Shown: positions 15,101 through 23,942 of the stretch, piece after piece | Position numbering within the stretch: position 1 is the first letter of the stretch | How the letters are laid out: the number at the start of each line of letters is the position of its first letter | Assembly: GCA_020073645.1 (NCBI GenBank) | Contig: JAIQET010000043.1 | Span: 1-36,525, forward strand | Length of the DNA stretch: 36,525 nt | From: Terriglobia bacterium | GTDB taxonomy: Bacteria > Acidobacteriota > Terriglobia > Terriglobales > Acidobacteriaceae | Reading direction: 5' to 3' | Translations under genes and position numbers: made by a program | Notes under the pieces: model-generated | What the model saw: the letters and a program-made list of their open reading frames with translations, nothing else | Database searches by the model: none | What the model was told of the DNA's origin: nothing

Positions 15101-16543
15101 CTAGCGCGGCAACGGCTCCGTCATATCGGCCAGGGCGTATCCCATCACTGCCATCGCCGCGGCATTTTCGCGCAGTTCCCGCGGCACGATCTTGTCCAGC
15201 GTATCGGCGGCGGTGTGGTGATAATTAAAATATGTCCGCGCGTCCTGCAGGACGCCGAAGGCCGGCACGCCCGCTTTGGCCAGCGGCGCAATGTCCGAGC
15301 CCGGACTCTCGCTCACCAGGTTAATTAGGTTCGCCCCCTGGGTCCGCAGGATGTCCTGCACCGGCTGCAGCAGGGGCAGAGCATCGGGATTGATCTTGGC
15401 CCAGAATCCCAGGGGATGTCCCGCCCCGAGATCGCTCTCAATCGCCGCCACGTGGTTGGCAAACTCCGCTTCGTGCGCTTTTCCATAGGCGTCGTGCCCG
15501 CGCCCGCCGTTCTCCTCGTCCATCCAGGCAATCACCCGGATCGTGCGCTTAGGATGCAGGTGCAACTGCTGCACCAGTTGCGCCGTCTCCATGGCGACCG
15601 CTACCCCCGCCGCGTCATCGATAGCCCCGGTTCCCAGGTCCCAGGAATCCAGGTGTCCGGAAACCACCACCACCTGCTCCGGATGCTCCGATCCTTTCAG
15701 GTCTCCCACCACGTTGTAGCTCGTCACTTCCGGTCCATTCTGCGACGTAAGCACCAGGTGCATGCGCACTCGCCCCTGGGCTGCGAGATGAGCAATCAAC
15801 TCAGCATCCTCGCTGGTGACCGCCCCGGCCGGGATGCCCGCGGCCTGGTTCCATCCGGTATGGGGAATGCGATAGTCCGCGCCGCCCACGGAACGCACCA
15901 GCGAAGCGACCGCACCCAAGTCGGCCGCTGCCTTCGCCCCTCCGCCACGGTACGCCACGGCTTCTCCGTAGGCCTCCCCCCAGAAACCAGCGCTGGCCTT
16001 CTGCTTGTCGAAGGCAACATTAAACAGCACTATTTTCCCCGTTACCTTCTGCCGGCCCAGCGCCTTCAATGCCTCGAAACTGTTGACCACGACGACCTCT
16101 GCGGTGAGTCCCTCGACTGAAGTCGGCGTGTTGCCGCCCAGGGCCGTCAGCACGATCTTCTGCGTGCTTCCCGACGCTTGCCCGGGATACTCCACCAGTT
16201 GCGCAGTCTCCAGGCCACGCTCCCAGTGTGGGACCTTTACCTCTTCCAGCCGTACCTCCAGCCCGAGCTTGCGCAGTTCGGCCGCCACGTAGTTCACCGC
16301 CGCCTCGGCCTGAGGAGACCCCGCGGAACGCGGACCGATGTTCTCCGTCAAGTGGGCCACCTGCTGGTAGCCATAGTCGTCCGCCAGCGCCGCATCGCGC
16401 AGCGCCGCCAGGTCCCGCAGCAATTGCGGCGAGTAAGCCTTCTCAATGGAAGCCGCGGCCGCAGCCTTTTGCGGCTGGTTCTGTGAACTGGCGAGAGTGA
16501 GGGCAGACAGGAGGATGAGAACTGCGATAAGAAGTGAGCGCAT
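15101..16543 (-). CDS. Secreted M28-family zinc aminopeptidase with PA domain
   Basis: This exported metallopeptidase removes N-terminal residues from peptides. From the ATG at 16543 (480 aa) there is a signal peptide (RSLLIAVLILLSALTLASS). A protease-associated domain spans about residues 120-275 and the M28 domain follows. Zinc ligands and catalytic residues are visible: His297 in SGHLDSWD, Asp309 in AIDDAAG, Glu343/Glu344 in MDEENGG, Asp371 in ESDLGAG and His443 in YFNYHHTAADTLD. The full set suggests an active two-zinc enzyme acting in the periplasm or outside. A start seven codons upstream is possible but would lengthen the signal peptide with polar residues. A heptameric repeat tract lies about 30 bp upstream of the ATG. 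Confidence 0.95.
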   Translation of the reverse strand: MRSLLIAVLILLSALTLASSQNQPQKAAAAASIEKAYSPQLLRDLAALRDAALADDYGYQQVAHLTENIGPRSAGSPQAEAAVNYVAAELRKLGLEVRLEEVKVPHWERGLETAQLVEYPGQASGSTQKIVLTALGGNTPTSVEGLTAEVVVVNSFEALKALGRQKVTGKIVLFNVAFDKQKASAGFWGEAYGEAVAYRGGGAKAAADLGAVASLVRSVGGADYRIPHTGWNQAAGIPAGAVTSEDAELIAHLAAQGRVRMHLVLTSQNGPEVTSYNVVGDLKGSEHPEQVVVVSGHLDSWDLGTGAIDDAAGVAVAMETAQLVQQLHLHPKRTIRVIAWMDEENGGRGHDAYGKAHEAEFANHVAAIESDLGAGHPLGFWAKINPDALPLLQPVQDILRTQGANLINLVSESPGSDIAPLAKAGVPAFGVLQDARTYFNYHHTAADTLDKIVPRELRENAAAMAVMGYALADMTEPLPR

Positions 16544-16571
16544 GGGTGATGTCGAACATATCATGATGCAG

Positions 16572-16641
16572 GTCTCGGGCCTCAGGTCTCAGGTGTCAGG
16601 TCTCGGGTGTCAGGCCTCAGGCGTCAGGTCTCAGGTGTCAA
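16572..16641. repeat. Ten tandem copies of a 7-bp unit (GTCTCAG-like)
   Basis: The unit GNNTCNG repeats without gaps: GTCTCGG, GCCTCAG, GTCTCAG, GTGTCAG, GTCTCGG, GTGTCAG, GCCTCAG, GCGTCAG, GTCTCAG, GTGTCAA. An inverse run of the same units follows at about 16668-16690, so the whole can fold into a large imperfect hairpin. It lies in the 5' leader of the M28 peptidase gene. Confidence 0.85.
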
Positions 16642-16690
16642 CTAAGAACCCTGAACTTTGGCAACTGCCGAGACCCGAGACCTGACACCC

Positions 16691-16718
16691 AAAAAGAGCG
16701 GCCCCATTTCTGGGGCCA
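16691..16718 (-). terminator. Intrinsic terminator in the spacer
   Basis: On the minus strand a GGCCCC/GGGGCC stem (7 bp with the adjacent A-T pair) is followed by GCTCTTTTTGGG. It could end the GvpL/F transcript with a 380-nt 3' tail, end a separate small transcript, or act as an attenuator in the leader of the M28 peptidase gene. Confidence 0.65.
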
Positions 16719-16753
16719 CTATTCAAAAGAGGCGAGGATATTGGAAGGGAAAG

Positions 16754-16837
16754 TCAGGGAAGGCGATGCAAGGCGCCGTTCCGCCAGCCGGAACGGCTTA
16801 ACGGGAGATGTCGAGAACATTGGAGAGTGAAGGTCAT
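16754..16837 (-). other. Possible small ORF (27 codons) ahead of a terminator
   Basis: An ATG at 16837 with AAGGA 7 nt upstream opens a 27-codon frame ending in TGA at 16754. It spans a perfect 9-bp hairpin (16775-16797), and the terminator follows 36 nt later. A second frame across the same stretch (ATG 16904, stop at 16719, 61 codons) ends directly before the terminator but lacks a ribosome site. Neither resembles a protein I know; the region may instead be a non-coding RNA. Confidence 0.25.
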
Positions 16838-17097
16838 GATGCGTCCTTCTGCGGCGGCCTCTTTTCTTACCCGTCAAAGGAGCATTTGCGCAGCCAAAGA
16901 ACATAGTCACACGCAGACGTGACAAGCATCAGCCAACTATTTGGAAAATAAGGAGTTCGGGAAGATCCACCCCGCCCACGGCGCCCCCGGCGCCGGGCCC
17001 GCCGCGGCCACCAAATGCACAATCCTGCACATTGAATGCACGGCGCGGAACCTCAGAAGTGGGCCTGAGGTCCGGGGTCTAACGTCCGAGGTCTGGT

Positions 17098-17850
17098 TTA
17101 CGAGTTTCCCGCCACCGTGCGCAGCTTCCCCGGCAGGAAGTGATACGGCGGCCACGGCCCGCTGATCAGCAGTTCGCAATTCTTCAACTGCTTGGTGGCC
17201 GTGTTGTAGCGGTTCTGATACTTCTCCACGTGCTTGGAGTCGATCAGGTGAGCGATGTCAATCAGCATGCCGTTGGCATCCACCCGCTTGCAGCTGATCT
17301 CTTCTTCGAGCGGGTTAAACAGCTTGTGCACCTGCACCGACAGCGCACGCGCCTTGGTCTGGCGCTCGCGGTCCTTGGAAGCTTTCTCCCGCAGCTTGGA
17401 GAGATACTCGCCCCCCACCGTGTCCGGCAAGGCGACCTCGGTCACCGCGCTGCGCAGCGTGCCATCGCCGCGCACCAGCACTTTCAGGTGCATCTCGGCC
17501 TTTCCCCGGAGCCGGGCTACGCTCAGCCCGAACGCCCGCCGATTGGCGCGCACAGCCTGGCGCAGGGCGTCATCGGTGTCAAAGATGGTGCCAAAACGGA
17601 ACGGCAAGACCGTCCCATTGCGGAAGCACACCGTCACCACCCGCGCGTGCTCCAAGACGTTTTTCTCTTCCATGCTTCCCCCGCCATTGCGGTCGTATTC
17701 GCTGACCACTACCGCGAATTCTCCGCTGGGATAGCTGAAGACGGGGGCTCCATTGACGCCTTGAATGCCCTCCAGCAGGAAGGGGCGCCGGGTGCGGGTT
17801 CCATTGGTGAGGGTTTGTTGCTCAGTGAGGCAGTAAGCGTACCACGCCAT
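17098..17850 (-). CDS. GvpL/GvpF-family gas vesicle accessory protein (orphan)
   Basis: The 250-aa protein has the two-part GvpL/F plan. The N-terminal half has EHARVVTVCFRNGTVLPFRFGTIF, matching the family's conserved H...VLPxRFGTxF strand, and the C-terminal half ends with CELLISGPWPPYHF, the near-invariant GPWPPYxF closing motif. In gas vesicle clusters these proteins help nucleate or chaperone GvpA shells. No gvpA, gvpN or other gvp gene is in this window, so it is an orphan, and vesicle formation is not implied. The start is supported by GGAGAG 8 nt upstream. Confidence 0.92.
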   Translation of the reverse strand: MAWYAYCLTEQQTLTNGTRTRRPFLLEGIQGVNGAPVFSYPSGEFAVVVSEYDRNGGGSMEEKNVLEHARVVTVCFRNGTVLPFRFGTIFDTDDALRQAVRANRRAFGLSVARLRGKAEMHLKVLVRGDGTLRSAVTEVALPDTVGGEYLSKLREKASKDRERQTKARALSVQVHKLFNPLEEEISCKRVDANGMLIDIAHLIDSKHVEKYQNRYNTATKQLKNCELLISGPWPPYHFLPGKLRTVAGNS

Positions 17851-18120
17851 ATCAGTCTCTCTCCGAACCAGCCCAGGGCGAAAACATACCCCAGCAGTCG
17901 TGACAGTTGGCTACGGCTCTTGAACCTGTGGAAGAAAGGGCGGTACTGCGCCGAGATCGGACGCTAACTGTCGCGTCCACGTTTGATCTTACCCTGAAGC
18001 CCTACAAAAATGCAACCATTTCGTGGCATAAGGCATCGGCGGAGGCGCTGAATGTCGCCATGACCAAAGGTCATAATGATGTTCTGAGAGGGTGCGAGGG
18101 GGATGGGGGTACACGGTACT

Positions 18121-18155
18121 AAGAAATAAATAGGGCCGGGGAGTGCCCCCGGCCC
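18121..18155 (-). terminator. Intrinsic terminator of the small secreted-protein gene
   Basis: On the minus strand a perfect 9-bp stem GGGCCGGGG/CCCCGGCCC is followed by TATTTATTTCTT, 26 nt beyond the stop codon at 18181. Confidence 0.88.
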
Positions 18156-18180
18156 GCTTGGAATCCTTACCGACCCAGGC

Positions 18181-18579
18181 TTACGGATGAACGTCCACGC
18201 CGCCGTGCACCGAGATCGTTGGACGACGGACGATGATCCGCCCGTGGTCGTCCTGATAATAGTAGTGGGGCCGGCCCTGATAGATGTAAGTCCGGCAGCC
18301 GTACTTCTTGGCCTGGCCGGGAGGCAGTCCGCAATTGCCCCATCCGGTTTTCTTGCCGCGGCTCCATCCCGGCGGGTGGCCGTCGCGATCGTCGTAAGTG
18401 CGGTACTCGTATCCGTCGCGGCTCTCCCAGCCCTTGTCGTCGTCATCGAACCTCTTGCTAGCGTGAGGGTTCCCTTTCCCCTTGTCCTTGTCGCCCTTGT
18501 CGTGGTCCGCCATCAGAGTGGGTGTGAACAGACCCAGTGCGGCGGTCAGTGCGAGTATTGCCAACAGACGTTTGCCCAT
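18181..18579 (-). CDS. Small secreted Asp/Gly/His-rich protein
   Basis: A 132-aa protein with a clear signal peptide (MGKRLLAILALTAALGLFTPTLMA, cleavage after ALMA-like MADH). The mature part is rich in Asp, Lys, Gly, Tyr and His. It contains LPPGQAKK, seen in RcnB-like and related periplasmic proteins, then GCRTYIYQGRPHYYYQDDHGRIIV. An Asp/His-rich mature chain suggests metal binding, but this is not shown. The ATG at 18579 has GGAGG 5 nt upstream. It is single and has its own terminator. Confidence 0.8.
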   Translation of the reverse strand: MGKRLLAILALTAALGLFTPTLMADHDKGDKDKGKGNPHASKRFDDDDKGWESRDGYEYRTYDDRDGHPPGWSRGKKTGWGNCGLPPGQAKKYGCRTYIYQGRPHYYYQDDHGRIIVRRPTISVHGGVDVHP

Positions 18580-18750
18580 GGATGCCTCCGTGTTTACCGG
18601 TGCAAATGGAGTGCCGTGCAGAGCCAGCTTACTTCTCAAGGGCTTACGCGCGCAGGATCACGGAGGTATTGGGCCGGAAGGGGCGGTAACGGGGAAGGTT
18701 TTACACATTAGAAGCGGTGTCCCGAAGACGCTGCCGAATTGCACGACAGC

Positions 18751-20331
18751 TCACTTCTTGCCGTTGTCTTTCGCCGCGTTCTTCGCTGCCGCCCGGTCCT
18801 GCATAACCACGTTGACCACGCGCAGCATGTCGTCCCAGGGGGCGGGCTTGCCGGTCCAGATCTCGAATTGGCTGGCGGCCTGGTGCACGAACATCTCGAT
18901 GCCGGGAATGATGTCTGCGCCGCGGGCTCGCGCCAGCTTCATCAACCGCGTCTCCGGCGGATCGTAGATCATGTCGAACAGGTAGCGGGTGTTGATTTCG
19001 TTTTCCTTCAGCGGCGACTCGCGGGTGTTGCCCATGCCCACCGGTGTCGCGTTGATGATCACATCGAAGCGCATTTTCTTCAGGTCGGCGCGCTTCATCA
19101 TGCGTGCCCGCGCCTGGCGCGCCAGTTTCTGCGCTGGCCCCAGACTGCGATTCAATATGTAAACTTCCGCGCCGCGCTCCTTGAGTCCATACACCGCAGC
19201 CCGCGCCGCGCCGCGCGCTCCCAGCACGAGGATTTTCGCTTGCTCCAGTGTGACGCGCTGCTCCAGCGGACGCACCACGCCTGCTGCGTCGGTATTGAAG
19301 CCGTACAGCTTGCCGTCCTGGGCGCGCACCACGGTATTGCAGGCGCCGATCTTGGTGGTGTGCGAGTCGGTGTTGTCGAGGTGTTTGAGAATGGCCTCTT
19401 TGTACGGCATGGTGATGGAGAGGCCATGAATGGGAATGTCGCGCACGCAGGCCAGCAGGTCCTTCAGCGTCCTGGCGTGCAGGGCGAGATAGACTCCGTT
19501 CACGTTCTCGCGGCGGAGCGCGGTGTTCATGATCGCCGGCGAAAGCGAGTGCGCCACCGGATCGCCCGCGACTCCGTAGACCCGCGTGGCCGCATCCACC
19601 TGCTCAATCCGATAGGTGCTGCGCAACTCCTGCGCAGTGACTTGACCGGGAGCGGTCTTCTCGTCCGCGGTGACCGCCGCAAAGGTGAACACGCTGCCTG
19701 CGCGCACGCCCAGCAGACGGCTGATGATGCCCTGCTCGCCCATGCACACGCCGATCAGCGAGTGCCGGTCGCTGCGCTTCTCCAGGAACTTCATCATCAA
19801 CACGTTGTCATAGAGCGTGGTTGCGGTGGAGACGATCTTGTAGAAGTCCGCCGGGAACGCTCCCATCTTCTCCAGCGTTTCCTCCAGTTTCCGGGTGGCG
19901 CGGAAGTCGTGGTAGGAGAGGATCAGGGCCGCGTGTGTGCGCAGGCGTTGCAGTTGTTCGGGCTTCGAGCGCTGGGCGCTCTGCAACTCCAGGTCAACCA
20001 ACTGGCATCCCGCACCGGCAGCCTTGACCAGCACATCGAGTTGAGAGGCCAACGACCCGCGAAACTTTCCCCCGTTGGCGGCTCGCCGACAGGTGGCAAT
20101 GGCCACCACGTGGGGGTGGTAGTCAGTGAACTTCTTGATCTTCGGCAGCGCCAGGCCGGGCCGGGACAGGTAGTCCAACCTGAACTCCAGAAAGGTGTTA
20201 TCCCGCACCAGCGACTCGGCCTTTTCCACCATCTCGGCGGCATCGCCGCCGGTGACCGCTACACAAACGCGCGGCAGCCGCAAGGGGAGCAGCCGCGAGG
20301 CGTAGCTGTTCACTGCAGTGGTGATCGCCAT
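18751..20331 (-). CDS. aroDE: Bifunctional 3-dehydroquinate dehydratase (type I)/shikimate dehydrogenase
   Basis: This catalyses steps three and four of the shikimate pathway. Residues about 20-240 are a type I dehydroquinase: EFRLDYL at 49-55, catalytic His141 in SYHDF and Schiff-base Lys165 in DFYK. Residues about 250-510 are shikimate dehydrogenase: GDPVAHSLSP (257-265) for substrate, Lys311 in TMPYKE, CNT at 331-333, Asp348 in FNTD, and an NADP-binding GARGAA at 371-376. The fused order is known from plants and some bacteria, including acidobacteria. All catalytic residues are present, so both halves should work. The gene is alone, without other aro genes beside it. Confidence 0.96.
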   Translation of the reverse strand: MAITTAVNSYASRLLPLRLPRVCVAVTGGDAAEMVEKAESLVRDNTFLEFRLDYLSRPGLALPKIKKFTDYHPHVVAIATCRRAANGGKFRGSLASQLDVLVKAAGAGCQLVDLELQSAQRSKPEQLQRLRTHAALILSYHDFRATRKLEETLEKMGAFPADFYKIVSTATTLYDNVLMMKFLEKRSDRHSLIGVCMGEQGIISRLLGVRAGSVFTFAAVTADEKTAPGQVTAQELRSTYRIEQVDAATRVYGVAGDPVAHSLSPAIMNTALRRENVNGVYLALHARTLKDLLACVRDIPIHGLSITMPYKEAILKHLDNTDSHTTKIGACNTVVRAQDGKLYGFNTDAAGVVRPLEQRVTLEQAKILVLGARGAARAAVYGLKERGAEVYILNRSLGPAQKLARQARARMMKRADLKKMRFDVIINATPVGMGNTRESPLKENEINTRYLFDMIYDPPETRLMKLARARGADIIPGIEMFVHQAASQFEIWTGKPAPWDDMLRVVNVVMQDRAAAKNAAKDNGKK

Positions 20332-20539
20332 GAGTGGGTCGGCGCGATATTACAGGCGCGTAATTGCAGATGCAACAACGGATTATGAATTCCGGGGGAA
20401 GAAACTTTTTAACGTATCGCGCATGACACCTGCGTAACCTTGACCACCCCTTACCCTCTTGTTACTGTCCGGCTGAAAGCCTTTTATTTGCTGCACTTAG
20501 CGGGGAGTCGGCCGGGTCCCGGCCCAACTCGGAGGTAAC

Positions 20540-21514
20540 ATGAAGAAAATAGTACTGTTGCTGCTGTTGTGGCTGGCAGTTGCCGCGTATGCCCAGCAGA
20601 AAGATTCCATGGCCGCGGCCAATTCGGGAGCCCAGGCTGCCACGCCCCAGGGCACTGTGTTCACCACCGTTGGTTTTCCCACCGAGCGGGTTCAGACCCC
20701 TACCAACGCGGACCTTTACTGTGCCGGCTTTGTCAGCAAGGAACTGCCGAACGCGAATTTCGTCGCGGGTGGCTTGCAGAGCCCCAATACCACGAAATTC
20801 GTCAACGGCGACATGATCTATCTGGCTGGCGGGGGCTATCAGGCAGGGCAACAGTACACTATTATTCGTGAACTGCGCGACCCCAACCGCTACGAGTTGT
20901 TCGCTGGCCAGCGCAGTATCTTGAGGGCGACCGGTCAGCCTTATGCCGAGTTGGCGCGGGTGCGCATTGTCGATACCCGCAGCAAGATGGCCATCGCCAA
21001 CGTCGAATACAGTTGCGACCCGGTGAATCCCGGCGACATCGCCATCCCTTTCGTCGAGAAACCCGCGATCTCGTTCCATCCCCCGCTGCGCTTTGATCGC
21101 TTCGTGCCGCCCAATGGAAAAGTCAGCGGCCGCATCGTGATGGCCAAGGATTTCGACTCACAGCTGGGTACGGGCATGAAGGTTTACATGAACGTGGGCG
21201 CCAACCAGGGAGTGAAGATGGGCGATTATGTCCGCGCGGTACGGTCTTACGCGACCGCGACCAACGACCCCGTTGATTCCCTCTCCTTCCAGGCCTACAC
21301 CGTGGAGGACACGCAAAAGAACCCGCCCGCCATCGAGCCCACCATGCTGACCACCAGCAAGGGTCCGAAGATCCACGTGGCTGATTTGCCGCGCCACGCC
21401 GTGGGCGAGATCGTCATTCTCAGCACCACCCCGACCACCGCCACCGGCATGATTGTCTTTGCCCTGGAAGATGTGCACGTCGGCGATGGTGTGGAGCTCG
21501 ACGAGCAGCAATAA
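20540..21514 (+). CDS. Exported protein of unknown function, FlgT-C-like strand pattern
   Basis: The 324-aa protein has a signal peptide (KKIVLLLLLWLAVAAYAQQ) and then a mostly beta mature chain. Two segments, GMKVYMNVGANQGVKMGDYVRAVR and VGEIVILSTTPTTATGMIVFALEDVHVGDGVEL, resemble the OB/FlgT-C-like motif in which a protein reports G(x)nG-x-GD, found in several bacterial envelope proteins. Function is unknown. The start has GGAGG 4 nt upstream, and a clear terminator follows the stop, so it is a single-gene unit. Confidence 0.75.
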   Translation: MKKIVLLLLLWLAVAAYAQQKDSMAAANSGAQAATPQGTVFTTVGFPTERVQTPTNADLYCAGFVSKELPNANFVAGGLQSPNTTKFVNGDMIYLAGGGYQAGQQYTIIRELRDPNRYELFAGQRSILRATGQPYAELARVRIVDTRSKMAIANVEYSCDPVNPGDIAIPFVEKPAISFHPPLRFDRFVPPNGKVSGRIVMAKDFDSQLGTGMKVYMNVGANQGVKMGDYVRAVRSYATATNDPVDSLSFQAYTVEDTQKNPPAIEPTMLTTSKGPKIHVADLPRHAVGEIVILSTTPTTATGMIVFALEDVHVGDGVELDEQQ

Positions 21515-21544
21515 GTTCCGTCACAACGCAGCAGCACAAATACT

Positions 21545-21581
21545 CGGGGAGGAGTGAAAACTTCTCCCCGGATTTTTTGGG
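21545..21581 (+). terminator. Intrinsic terminator after the exported protein gene
   Basis: CGGGGAGGAG pairs with CTTCTCCCCG (10 bp, one G-T wobble, 6-nt loop), followed by GATTTTTTGG. It begins 30 nt past the stop codon. Confidence 0.92.
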
Positions 21582-21640
21582 GACTTCAAAGGCAGGGCCA
21601 GAATCTGATACTGGAGCCGGTGGGGATTGCTGCTTCCCGG

Positions 21641-23869
21641 CTACGGCCTCCACGAGTACGACCACTTCACGGTAAGGCGGTTCTCCGTGAACTGCGCCGG
21701 ATTAGCGGCGACCAGACTGGCAAAGTGCTGTCCGGCCGTGTAGATCACGTACAGATCGCTGTCGGGACGGTAATTCCAGCGCAGGCGGACGTTGGCGCTC
21801 GCGGCCTGAGTGTCGGCGGTGTTCATTTGCAGCAGAGTCGAGAGAGTCAGAAAACGGGAGAACGAATAGTTCGTCTGAAAGCTGCCAAACACCACGGAAA
21901 AGTCCCCACCCGGCAGGGCCAGCCGAAAGCGGTTCCATTGCTCGCTCAGGCTGAACGAGAGGCGTTGATTGGCGCGGTAGGTGCCGCGAATACGGGCCTC
22001 GTTCAGATGCCCGTTATAGTAGGTCCCGAAACGCTCGTAGAGTTGAACTTGCAGTCGGCGATCCTGGGGCGAACCATAGGTGAGCTGATGGCGGGTCCAG
22101 TGATAAAGCCCGTTGGGAATAACCACATTCTTATAGATGTTGAAAGGCTCAGTGATGCGCTGCGTGAAAACATCCACGATGTCGTCATCGCTGTAGGAGC
22201 CATTGTGAAATTCGATGCGGAATGTGCCCTGCCACTCCTGCGTTTGTAAAACCCCGCGCGTGTCGGGCGCATGAAAAATGAAGCCTTCAAAGTTCAGCTC
22301 CCGGACCCCGGCAATCTTTGGCCGGGGTTTGAGAGTCGCGTCCAGGAAATCGCAGACACAATCCGTACGCTCCAGGAACCCGACCTCCGGGTTAAAGTGG
22401 GGGCCGATCTTGCGGTGGTCCGCCAGCACCTCCAGCCAGTTGCTCTCGTACTGCAAGCCGGCTCCCAGGTTGGTCTGTCCTCCCGAAAATCCCTGGGTTC
22501 GAGTCTCTGCGGCAAAGGCATTGAACGTCAGGTTCTTGAAAAATACCAGCCGCGTGTCCACGCCACCCGCCTCGTTGAAGGGATCGGTGGGGTTCCCCGA
22601 TCGCTTGTCAATTCCCATGACGCCGACATAGGAACCTCCCGACAGCGATTTCTTCACTCGCAGGACAGCGTAATTGGCATACGGATTCGGACCCGACGAG
22701 CGGGTATCCACATCCATCGCGCCCAGTTCGAAGCCGCCCAGTGAGCCCGTGACCTTGGCCCCGCCGTTGATCGGCACTTCCTGCCCGGAAACCGGATCAA
22801 TGCCGATTTGGCGGCTGAAGAACAGCAAATCGCCACTGTCGAAACCCATGGAAAAGTTGAAGACGCCGGCATTCTCCAGAAAGAACGGACGCTTCTCCGG
22901 AAAGAAAAGTTTGTAGGGCGTCAGGTTGAACTGCTCGGCGTCGACATCAGCATCGGCGAAATCGGTGTTACCGGTGAGGTTGGCCACGAGATTGGAGCGC
23001 AGTCCGATCTTGATGTCCACTCCCCCGGTGTGGAGCGCGCTGGTTCCAGGGTTCAATCCGCTGGCTGCGGCGTTGGGCGGCAGATGACTGAAGCCGCCCA
23101 GCAAGTACGGTTTTACGATGAACAGGCGTCCGCTGCCGATCTCCGAGATGCCATGCAATTCGCCGGCCTCGCTGATCTTGGCCATGCCGAAGGTGCGGCG
23201 CCATCCGCTCCACAAGTCTTCTTCGTTCTTGCGCCGGATGAAGCGCTTGAAATTAAGGCCCCAGACCACATCATGCGACTGCATGAAATTCAGCGTGGCG
23301 AAGGGAATCGCTACGGTGGCTGTCCAGCCTTGGGCGGTGATGCGCGCCTCCGAAGTCCACACCCCATCCCAACCCGGGTCACCATCTCCGGTGTCCGAGC
23401 GGGATTCATCGGTGATCAAGCCATCGCGCTGCGTGCCCAGCGGATTGATCTGGAATACATACGCGTTGCGGTGGTCGTGGGAGGCGTCAATGACGATCTC
23501 GAAGTAGTCGTCCAGTTCCTGGCTGACGTCACGCCGCAATTCCGTGGCCACAATGCGGTTTGGCTCAGCATCGTCGCAACGTATGCCGAAGTAGACCGCG
23601 TGGCGCGTAAACACGATGCGAACTTCGGTGGGCTCGGTGGGCGGCTGGCCTTCGTAGGGTTCACGCTGCAGGAAGTGGGTAATGGGAGTTGCTTGCCTCC
23701 ACAGGGGGTCATCGAGCGTACCGTCGAGCCTGGGAGCGCGCTCTACCCGCGTCGCCTGGGCTACGCGACCGAGTTCCTGCGGCAATCCTTGGGAAGCGGA
23801 TGCTGCCGAGGCCCGGACAGAAGCCAGCAGGGCAAGGGCTAGCAGAGCACAGCGCTTCTTCACCACCAT
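21641..23869 (-). CDS. DUF5916-type outer-membrane protein with CBM9-like N-domain
   Basis: A 742-aa exported protein: signal peptide (KKRCALLALALLASVRASA), then a carbohydrate-binding-module 9-like domain at about residues 40-230 (PRLDGTLDDPLWRQATPI...VYFGIRCDDAEP...DDYFEIVIDASHDHRNAYVFQINPLGTQRD). A long beta-rich region with many alternating aromatic strands ends in VKWSYSWRP, typical of an outer-membrane barrel. DUF5916 proteins are common in Acidobacteria and Bacteroidetes; their role is unproved, and glycan binding or transport at the cell surface is a reasonable guess. I chose the ATG at 23869, directly before the signal peptide, over a GTG 17 codons upstream. Confidence 0.88.
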   Translation of the reverse strand: MVVKKRCALLALALLASVRASAASASQGLPQELGRVAQATRVERAPRLDGTLDDPLWRQATPITHFLQREPYEGQPPTEPTEVRIVFTRHAVYFGIRCDDAEPNRIVATELRRDVSQELDDYFEIVIDASHDHRNAYVFQINPLGTQRDGLITDESRSDTGDGDPGWDGVWTSEARITAQGWTATVAIPFATLNFMQSHDVVWGLNFKRFIRRKNEEDLWSGWRRTFGMAKISEAGELHGISEIGSGRLFIVKPYLLGGFSHLPPNAAASGLNPGTSALHTGGVDIKIGLRSNLVANLTGNTDFADADVDAEQFNLTPYKLFFPEKRPFFLENAGVFNFSMGFDSGDLLFFSRQIGIDPVSGQEVPINGGAKVTGSLGGFELGAMDVDTRSSGPNPYANYAVLRVKKSLSGGSYVGVMGIDKRSGNPTDPFNEAGGVDTRLVFFKNLTFNAFAAETRTQGFSGGQTNLGAGLQYESNWLEVLADHRKIGPHFNPEVGFLERTDCVCDFLDATLKPRPKIAGVRELNFEGFIFHAPDTRGVLQTQEWQGTFRIEFHNGSYSDDDIVDVFTQRITEPFNIYKNVVIPNGLYHWTRHQLTYGSPQDRRLQVQLYERFGTYYNGHLNEARIRGTYRANQRLSFSLSEQWNRFRLALPGGDFSVVFGSFQTNYSFSRFLTLSTLLQMNTADTQAASANVRLRWNYRPDSDLYVIYTAGQHFASLVAANPAQFTENRLTVKWSYSWRP

Positions 23870-23942
23870 AGAAGCACGACAGTATAAGCCGTGTTCGCCG
23901 AACTTGCCTGCGAACCGCACGAGCCCGGGCGCAACGCCAGGC

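Larger units (their letters stand above)
16544..17097. other. Long spacer with heptamer repeats, hairpins and a terminator
   Basis: No large gene is present. The spacer contains the 7-bp tandem tract (16572-16641), an inverse copy of it near 16668-16690, an intrinsic terminator on the minus strand (16718-16691), a perfect 9-bp hairpin (16775-16797) and a short reading frame (16754-16837). The minus-strand stretch between about 16930 and the terminator could be a small transcript; see findings. Confidence 0.5.

Noticed and set aside
16719..16925. 68-codon minus-strand ORF before a terminator
   Set aside because: Its first codon is TTG with no ribosome site and the product is basic low-complexity; kept only as a note under the spacer.
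18739..20388. Plus-strand ORF of 549 codons
   Set aside because: Antisense shadow of the aroDE gene, which has complete catalytic motifs on the other strand.
20440..20468. Promoter TTGACC-17-TACTGT before the exported-protein gene
   Set aside because: The -10 matches the consensus at only three positions, too weak to list.
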